A DNA stretch of 64,000 nt, from contig CALUWC010000002.1 of the NCBI GenBank assembly GCA_944324395.1, positions 62,001 through 126,000 on the forward strand. Reading direction: 5' to 3'. Under the pieces are notes generated by a model, which saw nothing but the letters and a program-made list of their open reading frames with translations, did not search any database and had not been told where the DNA came from. This stretch comes from Candidatus Gastranaerophilales bacterium (lineage in GTDB: Bacteria; Cyanobacteriota; Vampirovibrionia; Gastranaerophilales; Gastranaerophilaceae). The position numbers were made by a program, and so were the translations under genes. Of this stretch, positions 26,179-34,881 are shown one piece after another. Each line of letters opens with the position of its first letter. The stretch's first letter is position 1.

Positions 26179-26607
26179 TTACACCAATTGAATTAATGCC
26201 ATTTCAGAAGCATCGCCTCTTCTTGGAGGTAGGTGGTATATTCTAGTATATCCGCCTTTTTTCTCTGAATATTGTTTTCCAATAATCACAAACAATTTTC
26301 TTAAAACTGTCTGTGAAGCCAATTTTTTATCAGCTTGCGGAGTTTCAAACACTTCGCCGGTAGCTAAATCCATATATTTACCTGTTTCCTTATTGTAAAT
26401 ATATCTTGCAGCTTGACGAATTGAATGAAGATCACCTTTTTTTGCAAGAGTGATAATCTTTTCAGCGTATGGTTTCAATGCTTTTGCACGAGCCATAGTT
26501 GTTGTGATTTCACCATGTACAAAAAGTTCGGTAGCTAAAGAACGCAGCAAGGCCTTTCTTTGGTCTTGGGCTTTCCCCAGCGTATGTTTTTTACACATAT
26601 GTCTCAT
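26179..26607 (-). CDS. rplQ: 50S ribosomal protein L17 (bL17)
   Basis: 142 residues. The family N-terminus is clear (MRHMCKKHTLGKAQDQRKAL, then LRSLATELFVHGEITTTMARAK), with the C-terminal YTRIYHLPPRRGDASEMALI. Between about residues 85 and 100 there is a small extra segment (YMDLATGEVFETPQ) relative to the shortest bL17 proteins. Directly downstream of rpoA, as in most bacteria. Confidence 0.97.
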   Translation of the reverse strand: MRHMCKKHTLGKAQDQRKALLRSLATELFVHGEITTTMARAKALKPYAEKIITLAKKGDLHSIRQAARYIYNKETGKYMDLATGEVFETPQADKKLASQTVLRKLFVIIGKQYSEKKGGYTRIYHLPPRRGDASEMALIQLV

Positions 26608-26657
26608 TTTTCTGTATCCTTTACTTAGTTATTATTTGTATTATCTATATATTGGAA

Positions 26658-27629
26658 TTAACCAATCATATCTTCTTCTTCCACAGGGTTCGGAGCTAAG
26701 TCTAAACCAAAGTGGTGTAATCTTTCGATAACTTCATCTGATGATTTTTTACCGAAATTTTTAATATTTAATAAATCATGTTCTGATTTTTTCAATAATT
26801 CTGCCATTGAATTGATGCTTGCTCTTTTTAAGCAGTTGTATGCTCTTACTGACAATTCTAATTCTTCAATTGTCATAGTAGGTGCATCTTCTTCAACAGT
26901 TTCTTTTTCTTCAACTTGCGGAACAGCAGCAACTGCCGGTTGACCGGTTATTGAAGCAATCTGCATAAAGTGTTCGATAAGAAGATTTGAAGCCTGGCTC
27001 AATGCATTTTGAACGTCAATTGATCCGTTTGACCAGATTTCCAAAGTTAATTTATCAAAGTCTAGTGCATCACCTACACGAGCACTTTCAACATTATAGC
27101 TTACTCTTTTGATTGGCATAAATGTAGCATCGATAGGTAAAATATCAATTGTAGCTTCTTTAGCATCTCTTGGAACATCATTTGGAACGTAACCTTTTCC
27201 GGTATCTACAATAATATCTGCGTGGAATGAACCGCCGTCAGCAACTGTACATATCAACCAGTCAGGATTAACAACTTTTACCCCTGCAGGTAATTGAATA
27301 TCACTTGCTAATACAGGGCCCGGTTTATCAACATCAATTCTCAAGTGTTGTGATTCTTTTGAATCAGTTTTTACAACTAATCCTTTCAGATTCAACATAA
27401 CATCGATAACATCTTCCAATACACCCGGAATTGCAGTATATTCGTGAGTAATACCTTCAATTCTTGCACTGGTAACAGCTGTTCCTTCAAGACTTGATAA
27501 TAATACACGTCTTAAAGAATTACCGATAGTTGTACCGAATCCTCTTTCTAACGGCTCAATTACAAATTTACCGTATTGTGAACCGTCAGAACTTGTTGCT
27601 GTATTAACACATTTAATTTTTAAATCCAT
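26658..27629 (-). CDS. rpoA: RNA polymerase alpha subunit
   Basis: 323 residues in the usual two domains. The N-terminal assembly domain (about 1-230) contains FVIEPLERGFGTTIGNSLRR and LLSSLEGTAVTSARIEG. An acidic linker (QVEEKETVEEDAPT) leads to the C-terminal DNA- and activator-binding domain near 250-315, with LELSVRAYNCLKRASINSMAEL and NFGKKSSDEVIERL. It assembles beta and beta-prime and contacts promoter UP elements. Part of the cluster between rpsD and rplQ. Confidence 0.98.
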   Translation of the reverse strand: MDLKIKCVNTATSSDGSQYGKFVIEPLERGFGTTIGNSLRRVLLSSLEGTAVTSARIEGITHEYTAIPGVLEDVIDVMLNLKGLVVKTDSKESQHLRIDVDKPGPVLASDIQLPAGVKVVNPDWLICTVADGGSFHADIIVDTGKGYVPNDVPRDAKEATIDILPIDATFMPIKRVSYNVESARVGDALDFDKLTLEIWSNGSIDVQNALSQASNLLIEHFMQIASITGQPAVAAVPQVEEKETVEEDAPTMTIEELELSVRAYNCLKRASINSMAELLKKSEHDLLNIKNFGKKSSDEVIERLHHFGLDLAPNPVEEEDMIG

Positions 27630-27702
27630 TATTTTAATCTCCTAGTTAAAATCCTACTTTAATTGCTAGTTATATAAGCTAATGCCTAACTACTTACGAT
27701 TT

Positions 27703-28305
27703 CTACTTAGAATAATATTCAATTACAAGTTGTTCCTTGATTTCAGGATCTAATTCTTCTCTTTCAGGGATTCTGTCAAATGTAATTTTTAATGCTGATT
27801 TATCGATAGTCATCCATGCCGGAGCACAAGCCATATCGATCATAGCAATAACATCATTTAAGTATTTAGCACTTCTTGTTTTAACTGTAATTTCATCACC
27901 CGGTTTTACCAAGTATGAAGGAATATCAACTTTTTTGCCATTAACAAGAACATGACCATGGTTAACGATTTGTCTTGTTTGCTTACGAGTGATACCGAAT
28001 CCTGCTCTGAATAAAATGTTATCAAGTCTTGATTCTAATAATTGTAACAGAATAGTACCAGTAACACCTTTTCTTCTGGCAGCTTCGTTGTAATATCTTA
28101 CAAATTGTTTTTCACTTACCAAATAAGTAAATCTGATTTTTTGTTTTTCTGCTAAGTGAATAGCGTATTCAGAAAGTTTCTTTCTGACTGCACCATGCTG
28201 ACCTGAAGCAGTTTGTCTCATAGAAGAAGTTAATTTTCTGTTTGACAAATCTTTTACTTTTTTATTTCTGAATAACTTATTATTTGGTCCTGTATATCTT
28301 GACAT
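27703..28305 (-). CDS. rpsD: 30S ribosomal protein S4 (uS4)
   Basis: 200 residues. It contains the S4 RNA-binding fold: ESRLDNILFRAGFGITRKQT, then IVNHGHVLVNGKKVDIPSY. N-terminal KLFRNKKVKDLSNRK is slightly shortened at the zinc-finger-type region, without the four cysteines of some S4 proteins. Primary 16S-binding protein that in several bacteria also controls its own operon. Sits between rpsK and rpoA, as in E. coli but not in typical cyanobacteria. Confidence 0.97.
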   Translation of the reverse strand: MSRYTGPNNKLFRNKKVKDLSNRKLTSSMRQTASGQHGAVRKKLSEYAIHLAEKQKIRFTYLVSEKQFVRYYNEAARRKGVTGTILLQLLESRLDNILFRAGFGITRKQTRQIVNHGHVLVNGKKVDIPSYLVKPGDEITVKTRSAKYLNDVIAMIDMACAPAWMTIDKSALKITFDRIPEREELDPEIKEQLVIEYYSK

Positions 28306-28411
28306 TTCTAAATTTCTCCTTTTCTTGTGCGGGGCATCTATGGTTTGCGATTGGACTATTAACGCAAGCCCCCGCCTATACTACTTTGTTTCCAATAATC
28401 AATAACAGATA

Positions 28412-28798
28412 CTATACTCTGCGTTTTTTCGGAGGACGGCAGCCGTTATGAGGAATTGGAGTTACATCTTTAATCAATGTAATTTCCAGACCTGCAGCTT
28501 GAATTGCTCTGATTGCAGTTTCTCTGCCTGAACCAGGTCCTTTGATATGAACTTCAACTTTTTTCATACCCTGATCTATTGACTTTTTAGCTACCATTTC
28601 AGCAGCAGATTGAGCTGCGAACGGTGTTCCTTTTCTTGCACCTTTGAATCCAGATGCACCGGCTGTTGCCCAAGCAATAGCATTACCTTGAGTATCAGTA
28701 GAAGTTACTATTGTATTGTTGAAAGTTGACTGAATATGTACAACCCCTTGCAATACATTTTTCTTTTCTTTTTTCTTTGTTTTTTGTGGTCTTGCCAT
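28412..28798 (-). CDS. rpsK: 30S ribosomal protein S11 (uS11)
   Basis: 128 residues. Family blocks are [60 protein letters not shown] and the end [16 protein letters not shown]. The N-terminus is Lys-rich and short. Platform protein of the 30S subunit; follows rpsM in the cluster. Confidence 0.98.
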   Translation of the reverse strand: MARPQKTKKKEKKNVLQGVVHIQSTFNNTIVTSTDTQGNAIAWATAGASGFKGARKGTPFAAQSAAEMVAKKSIDQGMKKVEVHIKGPGSGRETAIRAIQAAGLEITLIKDVTPIPHNGCRPPKKRRV

Positions 28799-28852
28799 TT
28801 CTTTATCCTTTATCTTTTTTACTTTTGTTTACTTTTATACTTTTAAAACTTA

Positions 28853-29218
28853 CTATTTTTTCTTAGCGATTGGTCCGGTTTTCTTACCGCGTTGAGTTCT
28901 TGCATTAGTTTTTGTTCTTTGACCTCTGCAAGGAAGTTTACGTTTGTGACGTAAGCCTCTATATGAACCGATTTCTTGAAGACGTTTAATGTTCATTGTT
29001 ACTTCACGTCTTAAGTCACCTTCTATATGATAGTTAGATAATTCGTTACGAAGTAATTTAATATCTTCATCTGTCAAATCATCTGTTCTTAAATCCGGTG
29101 AAATACCTGTAGCTGCTAAAATTTTCTTACTTCTTGTCGGTCCGATGCCGTAGATGTAAGTTAATGCTACTTCCATTCTTTTGTTACGAGGTAAGTCTAC
29201 CCCTACTAGTCTTGCCAT
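28853..29218 (-). CDS. rpsM: 30S ribosomal protein S13 (uS13)
   Basis: 121 residues. The start [20 protein letters not shown], the helix-hairpin-helix [18 protein letters not shown] and the C-terminal [20 protein letters not shown] are characteristic. It contacts the P-site tRNA through its basic tail. Confidence 0.98.
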   Translation of the reverse strand: MARLVGVDLPRNKRMEVALTYIYGIGPTRSKKILAATGISPDLRTDDLTDEDIKLLRNELSNYHIEGDLRREVTMNIKRLQEIGSYRGLRHKRKLPCRGQRTKTNARTQRGKKTGPIAKKK

Positions 29219-29375
29219 TTAAATTTCTCCTTTTTCTTGTTGTTAGATTTTTTTTGATATGAGGCTTAAATACTTCCTCACCACTTACCGGTTTATGTGC
29301 GTAAGTTCCACCTTAAGAATTAGATTTTATTCTGAGACTCTTGACTTAAACTTTCGAGAGTACATATTTTAAAAT

Positions 29376-29489
29376 CTAACCTTGTCTTTGTTTGTGCTTA
29401 GGATTTTCACAAATAACTGCGATTCTTCCTTTTCTTTTAATGCATTTGCATTTATCGCACATTTTTTTTACTGATGATCTTACTTTCAT
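29376..29489 (-). CDS. rpmJ: 50S ribosomal protein L36 (bL36)
   Basis: A 37-codon gene: [20 protein letters not shown] followed by [17 protein letters not shown]. The zinc-binding set is complete (CDKC, then C in VIC, then H in PKH), so this is the zinc-containing form. It lies between infA and rpsM in the standard order. A ribosome site (AAAGGAAAAA) precedes the ATG at 29489. Confidence 0.96.
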   Translation of the reverse strand: MKVRSSVKKMCDKCKCIKRKGRIAVICENPKHKQRQG

Positions 29490-29540
29490 TGTTTTTTCCT
29501 TTATTTATAATTTCGTACGTGAGATTTTGTTTTTGTACAA

Positions 29541-29756
29541 TTATTTCAATCTGAATGTTATACGGCCTCTGCTTAAATCATAAGGAGTCATTTCGACTTT
29601 TACTCTGTCACCCGGTAAAATTCTGATGAAATTTTTCCTGATTTTGCCTGAAATATGTGCCAGAATTTCATGATCATTTTCAAGTTTGACCCTGAACATA
29701 GCATTCGGCATGGATTCAATAATCGTACCTTCTAGTTCTATTACGTCTTTTGCCAT
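29541..29756 (-). CDS. infA: Translation initiation factor IF-1
   Basis: 71 residues with the single OB fold: [60 protein letters not shown]. It blocks the ribosomal A site during initiation. First gene of the cluster in this window; secY, adk and map, which often precede infA, are not upstream. GAGGACA precedes the ATG. Confidence 0.97.
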   Translation of the reverse strand: MAKDVIELEGTIIESMPNAMFRVKLENDHEILAHISGKIRKNFIRILPGDRVKVEMTPYDLSRGRITFRLK

Positions 29757-29888
29757 ATTGTCCTCATTATTCGGCTTCGCAAATTATTCCACACACATGG
29801 AACTAGTTTAATAATACTTGCAAAATATTTGTTTGCAAGCGAAAATTAAGAGGTTTTTAAGGTATCTTAATACTTTATAAGTTAATTG

Positions 29889-29917
29889 TTTATATAAAAA
29901 TACCACACAACTGTTAA
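29889..29917 (-). promoter_or_regulatory. Candidate promoter of the infA-rpsI cluster
   Basis: On the minus strand TTAACA (29917-29912) and TATAAA (29894-29889) are separated by exactly 17 bases, upstream of infA by about 130 bases. The leader that follows contains a CTTGCAAA/TTTGCAAG hairpin at 29817-29839. No other gene lies between. Confidence 0.45.
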
Positions 29918-30016
29918 TTTCAAGAGTTTGGGTAAATTCTTTTTAGTATTGCTTTTCAGGAATTTTGTAAATTTTTATTAAGATTTTTAATGTGTGAATT
30001 TTTAATAAAAAAATCA

Positions 30017-31876
30017 TTATAGCAGATTTCCCTCTAAATCATATAATTTTATATTCAAACCTTTTTGAGCAATTATGTCTTTTATCTGCTGAATTACCTC
30101 TTGAGAATAATATTCTTTTCTTATTAGTATTTTTTCAATAGCATTAGCAGGAACACCTATAGGAACAGCTCTATGTGTATTGTAATTCATATGCCCTGCC
30201 ATATTGCCGTCTTTATATAAAATACTGCTTTGCTCACTTACCTTAAATGAGTTTTTCATAATAGTCGGAGATACAGCTTTTTTATTTACAACAAAAACCA
30301 TTGCGTTTCTTGTATTTGATAAACCACCGGGAGTTGTTCTGGGCAAAAAGTTTGCTTCGCCTGGATTATACTTACACCTTGAAAAATAATCTTTAATTTT
30401 ATATTGTCCTTGTATATCCCAGAAATCCGCACACAAAGGAGTCTGGGTAGAACAGCCTGTGCCTGTTCCTATACTGCCTCTGAAGTCGCCGCTTGTAATA
30501 CCTCTTGTCAAAATTTCGTCAAGATTCTTATAACTAGTCGCATGGAGCATTATATTATCAGTCAATACCGGACCTGAATCCTGCAGAATTATTTTATTTT
30601 TGGAACTTGTTTTAAAAGCGTGATATGAATCTTCATACAACTTCTTTTGAGAAGGAGTCAAACGCTCGGCCATAGAAATTCCGCTTATACCATCAGTAAC
30701 TTCTTTCGACATCTCGATTTTTTCAAACGGAACATCATATTTTGTTTTAGCAAGAGTATTGTCAACCCTGCGGATATATTGCCCTATTGTTTCACCTTCA
30801 TTTTGCGGAAGATTAAGACACTGCTTCCTAAAATCTTCCATATAATCTTTTCGGGCAATTAAAACCTCTTTTAAATATTCAGGATTTTTAACTCCTGTAA
30901 TTCTTGTAGTAGTCATACCCCAGTCGAATTCACCTGTTACGTAATTAATTCCGCCTGAAGTCGTTTTATATCGGGCTGCTCTGTCAATTGTTTCTATTAT
31001 TTTATCATCTGGAATTGAAGTGACATGCTCTACAGATTGAATAAGTTCATCTCTTGTCATATTTTTTATATAAGGAAGAGAATGCGAATACCCTTCAAAA
31101 AATGAAGTAAATTCATTTACATTTTCTCCGAAAGCCGCTCCTTTTCTGCCGCCCCTTGCCCTGTAACACAAAGAACCGCCGACATCTAATCTTGCAGCTT
31201 CCCCTGCTGACATTACAACATTACCCTCTTTTAATGCGTCCCAATTTGCAAGCCAGCAATCAAGCCCGAAGCCTTCTCTGACAATTTTGGCATCATTAGC
31301 ATCAGGCAGACAATTAATCGGCATCCACTTACTTGCTATGCCAACTCGTCTTGTATCTGAAGAAAACTTATTTTTAGCAGGAATTTTATATGAAACAATG
31401 ATTTTTTTAGTTGACGGAATCCCGCCCAGTTCATACAATTCACCTGCCAGCTGCTCGGAACGAATTTGAGCTTCTCCGCCGTACTTTATATAATATAAAT
31501 CATCAGTTCCTTTTGCTAATGCCCAGTACCCCTCATTAGAACCCGATTGAGAACCTTTAAAAATAACAAATTCTTTTTCTGCACCATCCATATTTAAAAC
31601 TTTTATTTCTCTGGGATATTTTGCTGATAAAGCATTTATTTTGGAAGTAAGCATATCTTTATACGCAAGTTTTGTTCCGATTTCCTGCATTTCTCTCGGA
31701 GTACAATTCCAGGGTGTAGAACGGTAAATCCCTTTTTGGGCCTTTTGCTGAGCCAATATGAGATTATCCAGAACTTTATCATCTAATTTTAAAATATCCT
31801 GTATTGCAGAACCTGCCGCACTTAACGAGGGTTTGCCGCAAAATTTTCCGGCACGCAGAATACTGTTTACAACCAT
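30017..31876 (-). CDS. Atypical kinase-like protein with ADP-ribosyltransferase-like C-terminus
   Basis: A 619-residue single-copy gene with a good ribosome site (AAAGGAAAG). Residues about 95-262 carry a set of kinase-type positions in order: Lys131 in YYIKYGG, Glu141 in RSEQLAGELYELGG, GIASKWMP, then WLANWD (Asp213) with Asn219, and RLDVGG (Asp231), followed by RARGGRKGAAFG. This pattern is that of HipA/phosphoinositide-kinase-like folds rather than ordinary protein kinases. Residues about 440-600 contain IMLHATSYKNLDEILTRGI, TGTGCSTQTPLCADFWD and NAMVFVV, which resemble the His-containing first strand and following segments of PARP/DarT-like ADP-ribosyltransferases. No signal peptide is seen. 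Both domain calls are from motif reading only. A self-contained effector or toxin is possible but unproven. Confidence 0.7.
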   Translation of the reverse strand: MVVNSILRAGKFCGKPSLSAAGSAIQDILKLDDKVLDNLILAQQKAQKGIYRSTPWNCTPREMQEIGTKLAYKDMLTSKINALSAKYPREIKVLNMDGAEKEFVIFKGSQSGSNEGYWALAKGTDDLYYIKYGGEAQIRSEQLAGELYELGGIPSTKKIIVSYKIPAKNKFSSDTRRVGIASKWMPINCLPDANDAKIVREGFGLDCWLANWDALKEGNVVMSAGEAARLDVGGSLCYRARGGRKGAAFGENVNEFTSFFEGYSHSLPYIKNMTRDELIQSVEHVTSIPDDKIIETIDRAARYKTTSGGINYVTGEFDWGMTTTRITGVKNPEYLKEVLIARKDYMEDFRKQCLNLPQNEGETIGQYIRRVDNTLAKTKYDVPFEKIEMSKEVTDGISGISMAERLTPSQKKLYEDSYHAFKTSSKNKIILQDSGPVLTDNIMLHATSYKNLDEILTRGITSGDFRGSIGTGTGCSTQTPLCADFWDIQGQYKIKDYFSRCKYNPGEANFLPRTTPGGLSNTRNAMVFVVNKKAVSPTIMKNSFKVSEQSSILYKDGNMAGHMNYNTHRAVPIGVPANAIEKILIRKEYYSQEVIQQIKDIIAQKGLNIKLYDLEGNLL

Positions 31877-31979
31877 TTAATCTTTCCTTTAAAATCCCCT
31901 ATATTACTATAAAAAAAATTTTTATATATGATTTGCCAAACCGGGTAAATTTATTAACTTATATTAAGTTTTTTAAAAG

Positions 31980-32009
31980 TTGCACCCTTTATCCTTCTTA
32001 TGCTAACAT
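31980..32009 (+). promoter_or_regulatory. Candidate leaderless promoter of rimI
   Basis: TTGCAC (31980-31985) and TAACAT (32004-32009) are 18 bases apart, and the ATG of rimI begins 8 bases after the second box, so transcription would start at or next to the start codon. No Shine-Dalgarno is present. Confidence 0.35.
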
Positions 32010-32016
32010 AATTTGT

Positions 32017-32550
32017 ATGCAAACCAACATTGAAACTATTACGATTCAAAGAATGAAACCTGAAGATATCGACGGGGTAATTAAAATCGAACAATCTTCA
32101 TACGGGGATCATCACTGGTCTAAAGAATCATTTTTAAATGAACTCCAAAATGAACTTGCATATTACTACTCTTTATATACCCAGCAGGGCGAATTAGCAG
32201 GATATGCCGGATGCTGGCACATTCTGGAGGAGGCACATATTACAACAATTGCAGTAACCCCCGAATTTAGAAAACGAAATTTCGGACAGGCACTGCTAAA
32301 AAGAATTATAGATGACTGCTATCTTGCCAAAATAAAATATATTACACTGGAAGTTAGAGTAAGTAATACTCCTGCAATAAATTTATATACAAAATACGGT
32401 TTCAGTTCATTTGGAACAAGAAAAAAATATTATCAGGATAATAACGAAGATGCACTTATAATGTGGACGAAAAATATTTTCTTTGACGAATTTAAACAAA
32501 ACTATGAAAAAAATATAAACATACTAGAAGGAAAAATTCTCATAAAATGA
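32017..32550 (+). CDS. rimI: Ribosomal-protein-alanine N-acetyltransferase RimI-like GNAT
   Basis: From ATG 32017 a 177-residue GNAT acetyltransferase. The acetyl-CoA site is ITTIAVTPEFRKRNFGQALLKR (R-x-x-G/F-x-G/A type), followed by LEVRVSNTPAINLYTKYGF and the RimI-typical ending RKKYYQDNNEDALIMW. RimI acetylates the N-terminal alanine of ribosomal protein S18. The frame is open upstream to 31804, but that part overlaps the divergent gene and has no similarity. It overlaps bioY by four bases. Confidence 0.88.
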   Translation: MQTNIETITIQRMKPEDIDGVIKIEQSSYGDHHWSKESFLNELQNELAYYYSLYTQQGELAGYAGCWHILEEAHITTIAVTPEFRKRNFGQALLKRIIDDCYLAKIKYITLEVRVSNTPAINLYTKYGFSSFGTRKKYYQDNNEDALIMWTKNIFFDEFKQNYEKNINILEGKILIK

Positions 32551-33212
32551 GCGAAGATATATTAATACCTAAAATGACAAGAGTGAGCAGACAAAAAAGG
32601 AAACTCCGTATTCCTTTGATTAATTTTGTGGTTGTAATTTTTGGAACTTTACTGCTTGTAGGAGCATCTTTTTTAAATATTGATATTAAACATTATATTA
32701 TTCCTGCCGAGATTTTCAGTAATAAAAACGTTGCACTTGAGGATTTTATATTCAGCTTTTATTTAATTCCGCAAATTCCGGCAGTAATGTTTATCTGCTC
32801 AGCACTGGGGAAAAAAATGTCCATAACAAGTATCACATTATATATACTTGCAGGTTTGACTTTCCTTCCTGTGTTTGCACTCGGCGGAGGAATAAGGTAT
32901 ATCTTTGAATACGGTTTCGGATACATTCTGGCATATATTCCTGCAGCAGCCATTGCAGGCAACCTTCTTGGAAAAAGATATTCTTTCCTTGATATGATTA
33001 AAGCCGTACTGGCAGGAGTTTTATTTATTCACGCAGCAGGTATTATTTATATGTGCCTCATTGCACTAATTAAACACTCCGGCTCCGGATTTATTACAGG
33101 CTGGATATCCGCACAAAGCGGACTAAAAATTCTATATGACATAATTGCAAGTTTTGTTCTCATGCTGCCTGGTAAATATATACATAAATTTTTAACATTT
33201 ATTTTAGAATAA
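32547..33212 (+). CDS. bioY: BioY-family biotin transporter
   Basis: A 221-residue membrane protein, the substrate-binding S component of ECF-type biotin import. After a charged N-terminus it has about six membrane helices and the family core AGLTFLPVFALGGGIRYIFEYGFGYILAYIPAAAIAGNLLG, here read in parts: AGLTFLPVFALGGGI is close to the BioY consensus and GYILAYIPAAAIAG corresponds to the Ala-rich helix. It overlaps rimI by the ATGA junction. No bioM/bioN-like ATPase is adjacent. The protein has about 25 extra N-terminal residues compared with many BioY. Confidence 0.85.
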   Translation: MSEDILIPKMTRVSRQKRKLRIPLINFVVVIFGTLLLVGASFLNIDIKHYIIPAEIFSNKNVALEDFIFSFYLIPQIPAVMFICSALGKKMSITSITLYILAGLTFLPVFALGGGIRYIFEYGFGYILAYIPAAAIAGNLLGKRYSFLDMIKAVLAGVLFIHAAGIIYMCLIALIKHSGSGFITGWISAQSGLKILYDIIASFVLMLPGKYIHKFLTFILE

Positions 33213-33215
33213 TAT

Positions 33216-33244
33216 TTGCCCCAAATCAAATAATATGCTACAAT
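33216..33244 (+). promoter_or_regulatory. Candidate promoter of the ZorA-like gene cluster
   Basis: TTGCCC (33216-33221) and TACAAT (33239-33244) with exactly 17 bases between. Transcription would begin near 33251, ahead of the start codon at 33271, separating the motor cluster from rimI-bioY. Confidence 0.5.
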
Positions 33245-33270
33245 ACAACTCAAGGAACGGTGAAGTTGTT

Positions 33271-34179
33271 ATGAATTTTTTAAAATATTTATCAGATATT
33301 CCGATTTTAATTGTACTTACGGTATTTATTGCTTCTACTATATATTGTTTTTCAAAATATGTACAAACAGGCAAAAACTTAAAAATCATAATTCAATTTA
33401 TGGAAAACTTCAAAAAAAACGACTTGAATTTCCGATTTAAAGAAATTGATGAATGGATGAAATCAAACCCTTATGTTTCAACAATTTGGGCTGAATTCAG
33501 AAATACTCTTGTCTTTTCAGAATCTATTCCGTTAAAAACAGACGGACAGAATTTTAAATATCAGGATATATCTTCAACAGTTCAAAATATCCAGACAACT
33601 ACTGATCCTTTGTACTATTTTAATGAAGAATCATTGATAACATCAAAATTTAATTTCAAAATGATACAAACAATACCAACAGTCTTAACGGGATTCGGCC
33701 CGTTATTTACCTTTTTGAATATCGCAATAGCATTCGGGAAAATTGACTTTTCTTCACAAGAAAAAACAATTGAATCTGTTGCAAACTTTATGAGTACAAT
33801 GCAGGTTGCAGCATTAGTATCAGTAATAGCGGTAGGCTCTTGTCTTGTATACCTTATGATTGAAAGAATAATGTACAACAAACTTTGCAAAATCCCGCTA
33901 AATAGAGTTCAGGAAATTATGGGAAATCTTTTTGCAAATATTTCTGCAGAAAAATTCCTGTATGAATTATTGAGAGAATCCAAAATCCAAAACAATTCAA
34001 CCGCAAATCTTATGGCAGGAATTCCGGGGCAATTTAAAACAGCATTTAATGCAAGTATGGCAACCAATCTGGTTCCGTATCTTGAAAATTTAATATTCGG
34101 ATTGAACCAATTAAACAAACAACTTAAAGAATCTTTGAAAGAGAAAAAAGCTTCCGATGTTGTTGATGAATTATTTTAA
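33271..34179 (+). CDS. MotA/TolQ/ZorA-like membrane channel subunit
   Basis: A 302-residue membrane protein from ATG 33271. Helix 1 is at about residues 10-28, followed by about 100 cytoplasmic residues with STIWAEFRNTL and TTDPLYYFN, then helix 2 near 133-155 (IPTVLTGFGPLFTFLNIAIAF) and helix 3 near 178-196, and a helical tail with ending IPGQFKTAFNASMATNLVPY. The W-x-E-F-R-x-T-L block, the D-x-x-x-Y/F-F-N block and the helix-2 sequence follow the pattern of ZorA, the MotA-like stator of Zorya systems. It lacks the very long cytoplasmic tail of classical ZorA. The next gene is its natural MotB-like partner, nine bases downstream, giving a probable ion-driven 5:2 type motor complex. Confidence 0.75.
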   Translation: MNFLKYLSDIPILIVLTVFIASTIYCFSKYVQTGKNLKIIIQFMENFKKNDLNFRFKEIDEWMKSNPYVSTIWAEFRNTLVFSESIPLKTDGQNFKYQDISSTVQNIQTTTDPLYYFNEESLITSKFNFKMIQTIPTVLTGFGPLFTFLNIAIAFGKIDFSSQEKTIESVANFMSTMQVAALVSVIAVGSCLVYLMIERIMYNKLCKIPLNRVQEIMGNLFANISAEKFLYELLRESKIQNNSTANLMAGIPGQFKTAFNASMATNLVPYLENLIFGLNQLNKQLKESLKEKKASDVVDELF

Positions 34180-34188
34180 AGGATAGCA

Positions 34189-34881
34189 ATGGGAATAGGT
34201 TTCAGAAGAACTTCTAAAAATGACGGAGCAGATGAAAATATATTCTGGGTAACAATGGCAGATTTGCTGCTGGGGTTAGCCATTGTATTTATCACGTTAT
34301 TCGTTCTTGCTATGACAGGATTTTCACAGCAATCTGTCCAGCAGCAAAAAACGCAAATGGAAATTGCAGAAAAAATCAGCGGAGAATTAAAGAAAGCCGA
34401 CGTTAATGCCGATATGGATAACATGACCGGCAACTTAAAAATTTCAGATGTTGAATTATTTGAATTGAACAGTTACGTTCTGTCTGACAACGGAAAAAAA
34501 CTTCTCGACAGACTTGCTCCAATTTACATAAATTCAATATTTGCAGATAAAGAACTGGCTGAACAAATTCAATATATAATCATTCAGGGGCATACAGATT
34601 CCCAAATGTTTGCAGGCATAAAATCAAAAGACGAACAATTTTTAAAAAACATGGATTTGAGTTTAAAAAGAGCACAAGCGGTTGCTGATTATATATTTAA
34701 AACAAATTACGACAAACAATATGCTGACAAATTCAGGAAAATTGTCGTAGTCGAAGGAAAGAGTTTTAACGAACCGGTTTTAGTCAACGGAGTCGAAGAT
34801 TTTGACAAAAGCAGAAGAGTTGAATTGAAATTACAGGTAAAAAGCTGGGATGTATCAACAGCATTAGGATTGAAAAAATGA
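34189..34881 (+). CDS. MotB/ZorB-like protein with OmpA domain
   Basis: 230 residues. One membrane helix near 20-44 ([20 protein letters not shown]) has Asp25 at its start, the position of the ion-carrying Asp of MotB and ZorB. A short coiled linker leads to an OmpA-type peptidoglycan-binding domain at about 85-225, with [45 protein letters not shown] and [10 protein letters not shown]. Peptidoglycan anchoring fits a stator partner for the ZorA-like protein upstream. Its stop overlaps the start of the DUF711 gene by ATGA, so translation is coupled. AAAGGAT precedes the ATG. Confidence 0.82.
   Translation: MGIGFRRTSKNDGADENIFWVTMADLLLGLAIVFITLFVLAMTGFSQQSVQQQKTQMEIAEKISGELKKADVNADMDNMTGNLKISDVELFELNSYVLSDNGKKLLDRLAPIYINSIFADKELAEQIQYIIIQGHTDSQMFAGIKSKDEQFLKNMDLSLKRAQAVADYIFKTNYDKQYADKFRKIVVVEGKSFNEPVLVNGVEDFDKSRRVELKLQVKSWDVSTALGLKK

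Noticed and set aside
33271-34881. Calling this a complete Zorya defence system
   Set aside because: Only ZorA-like and ZorB-like proteins are present; zorC, zorD and zorE are absent and the ZorA tail is short. A looser ZorAB-like label is used.
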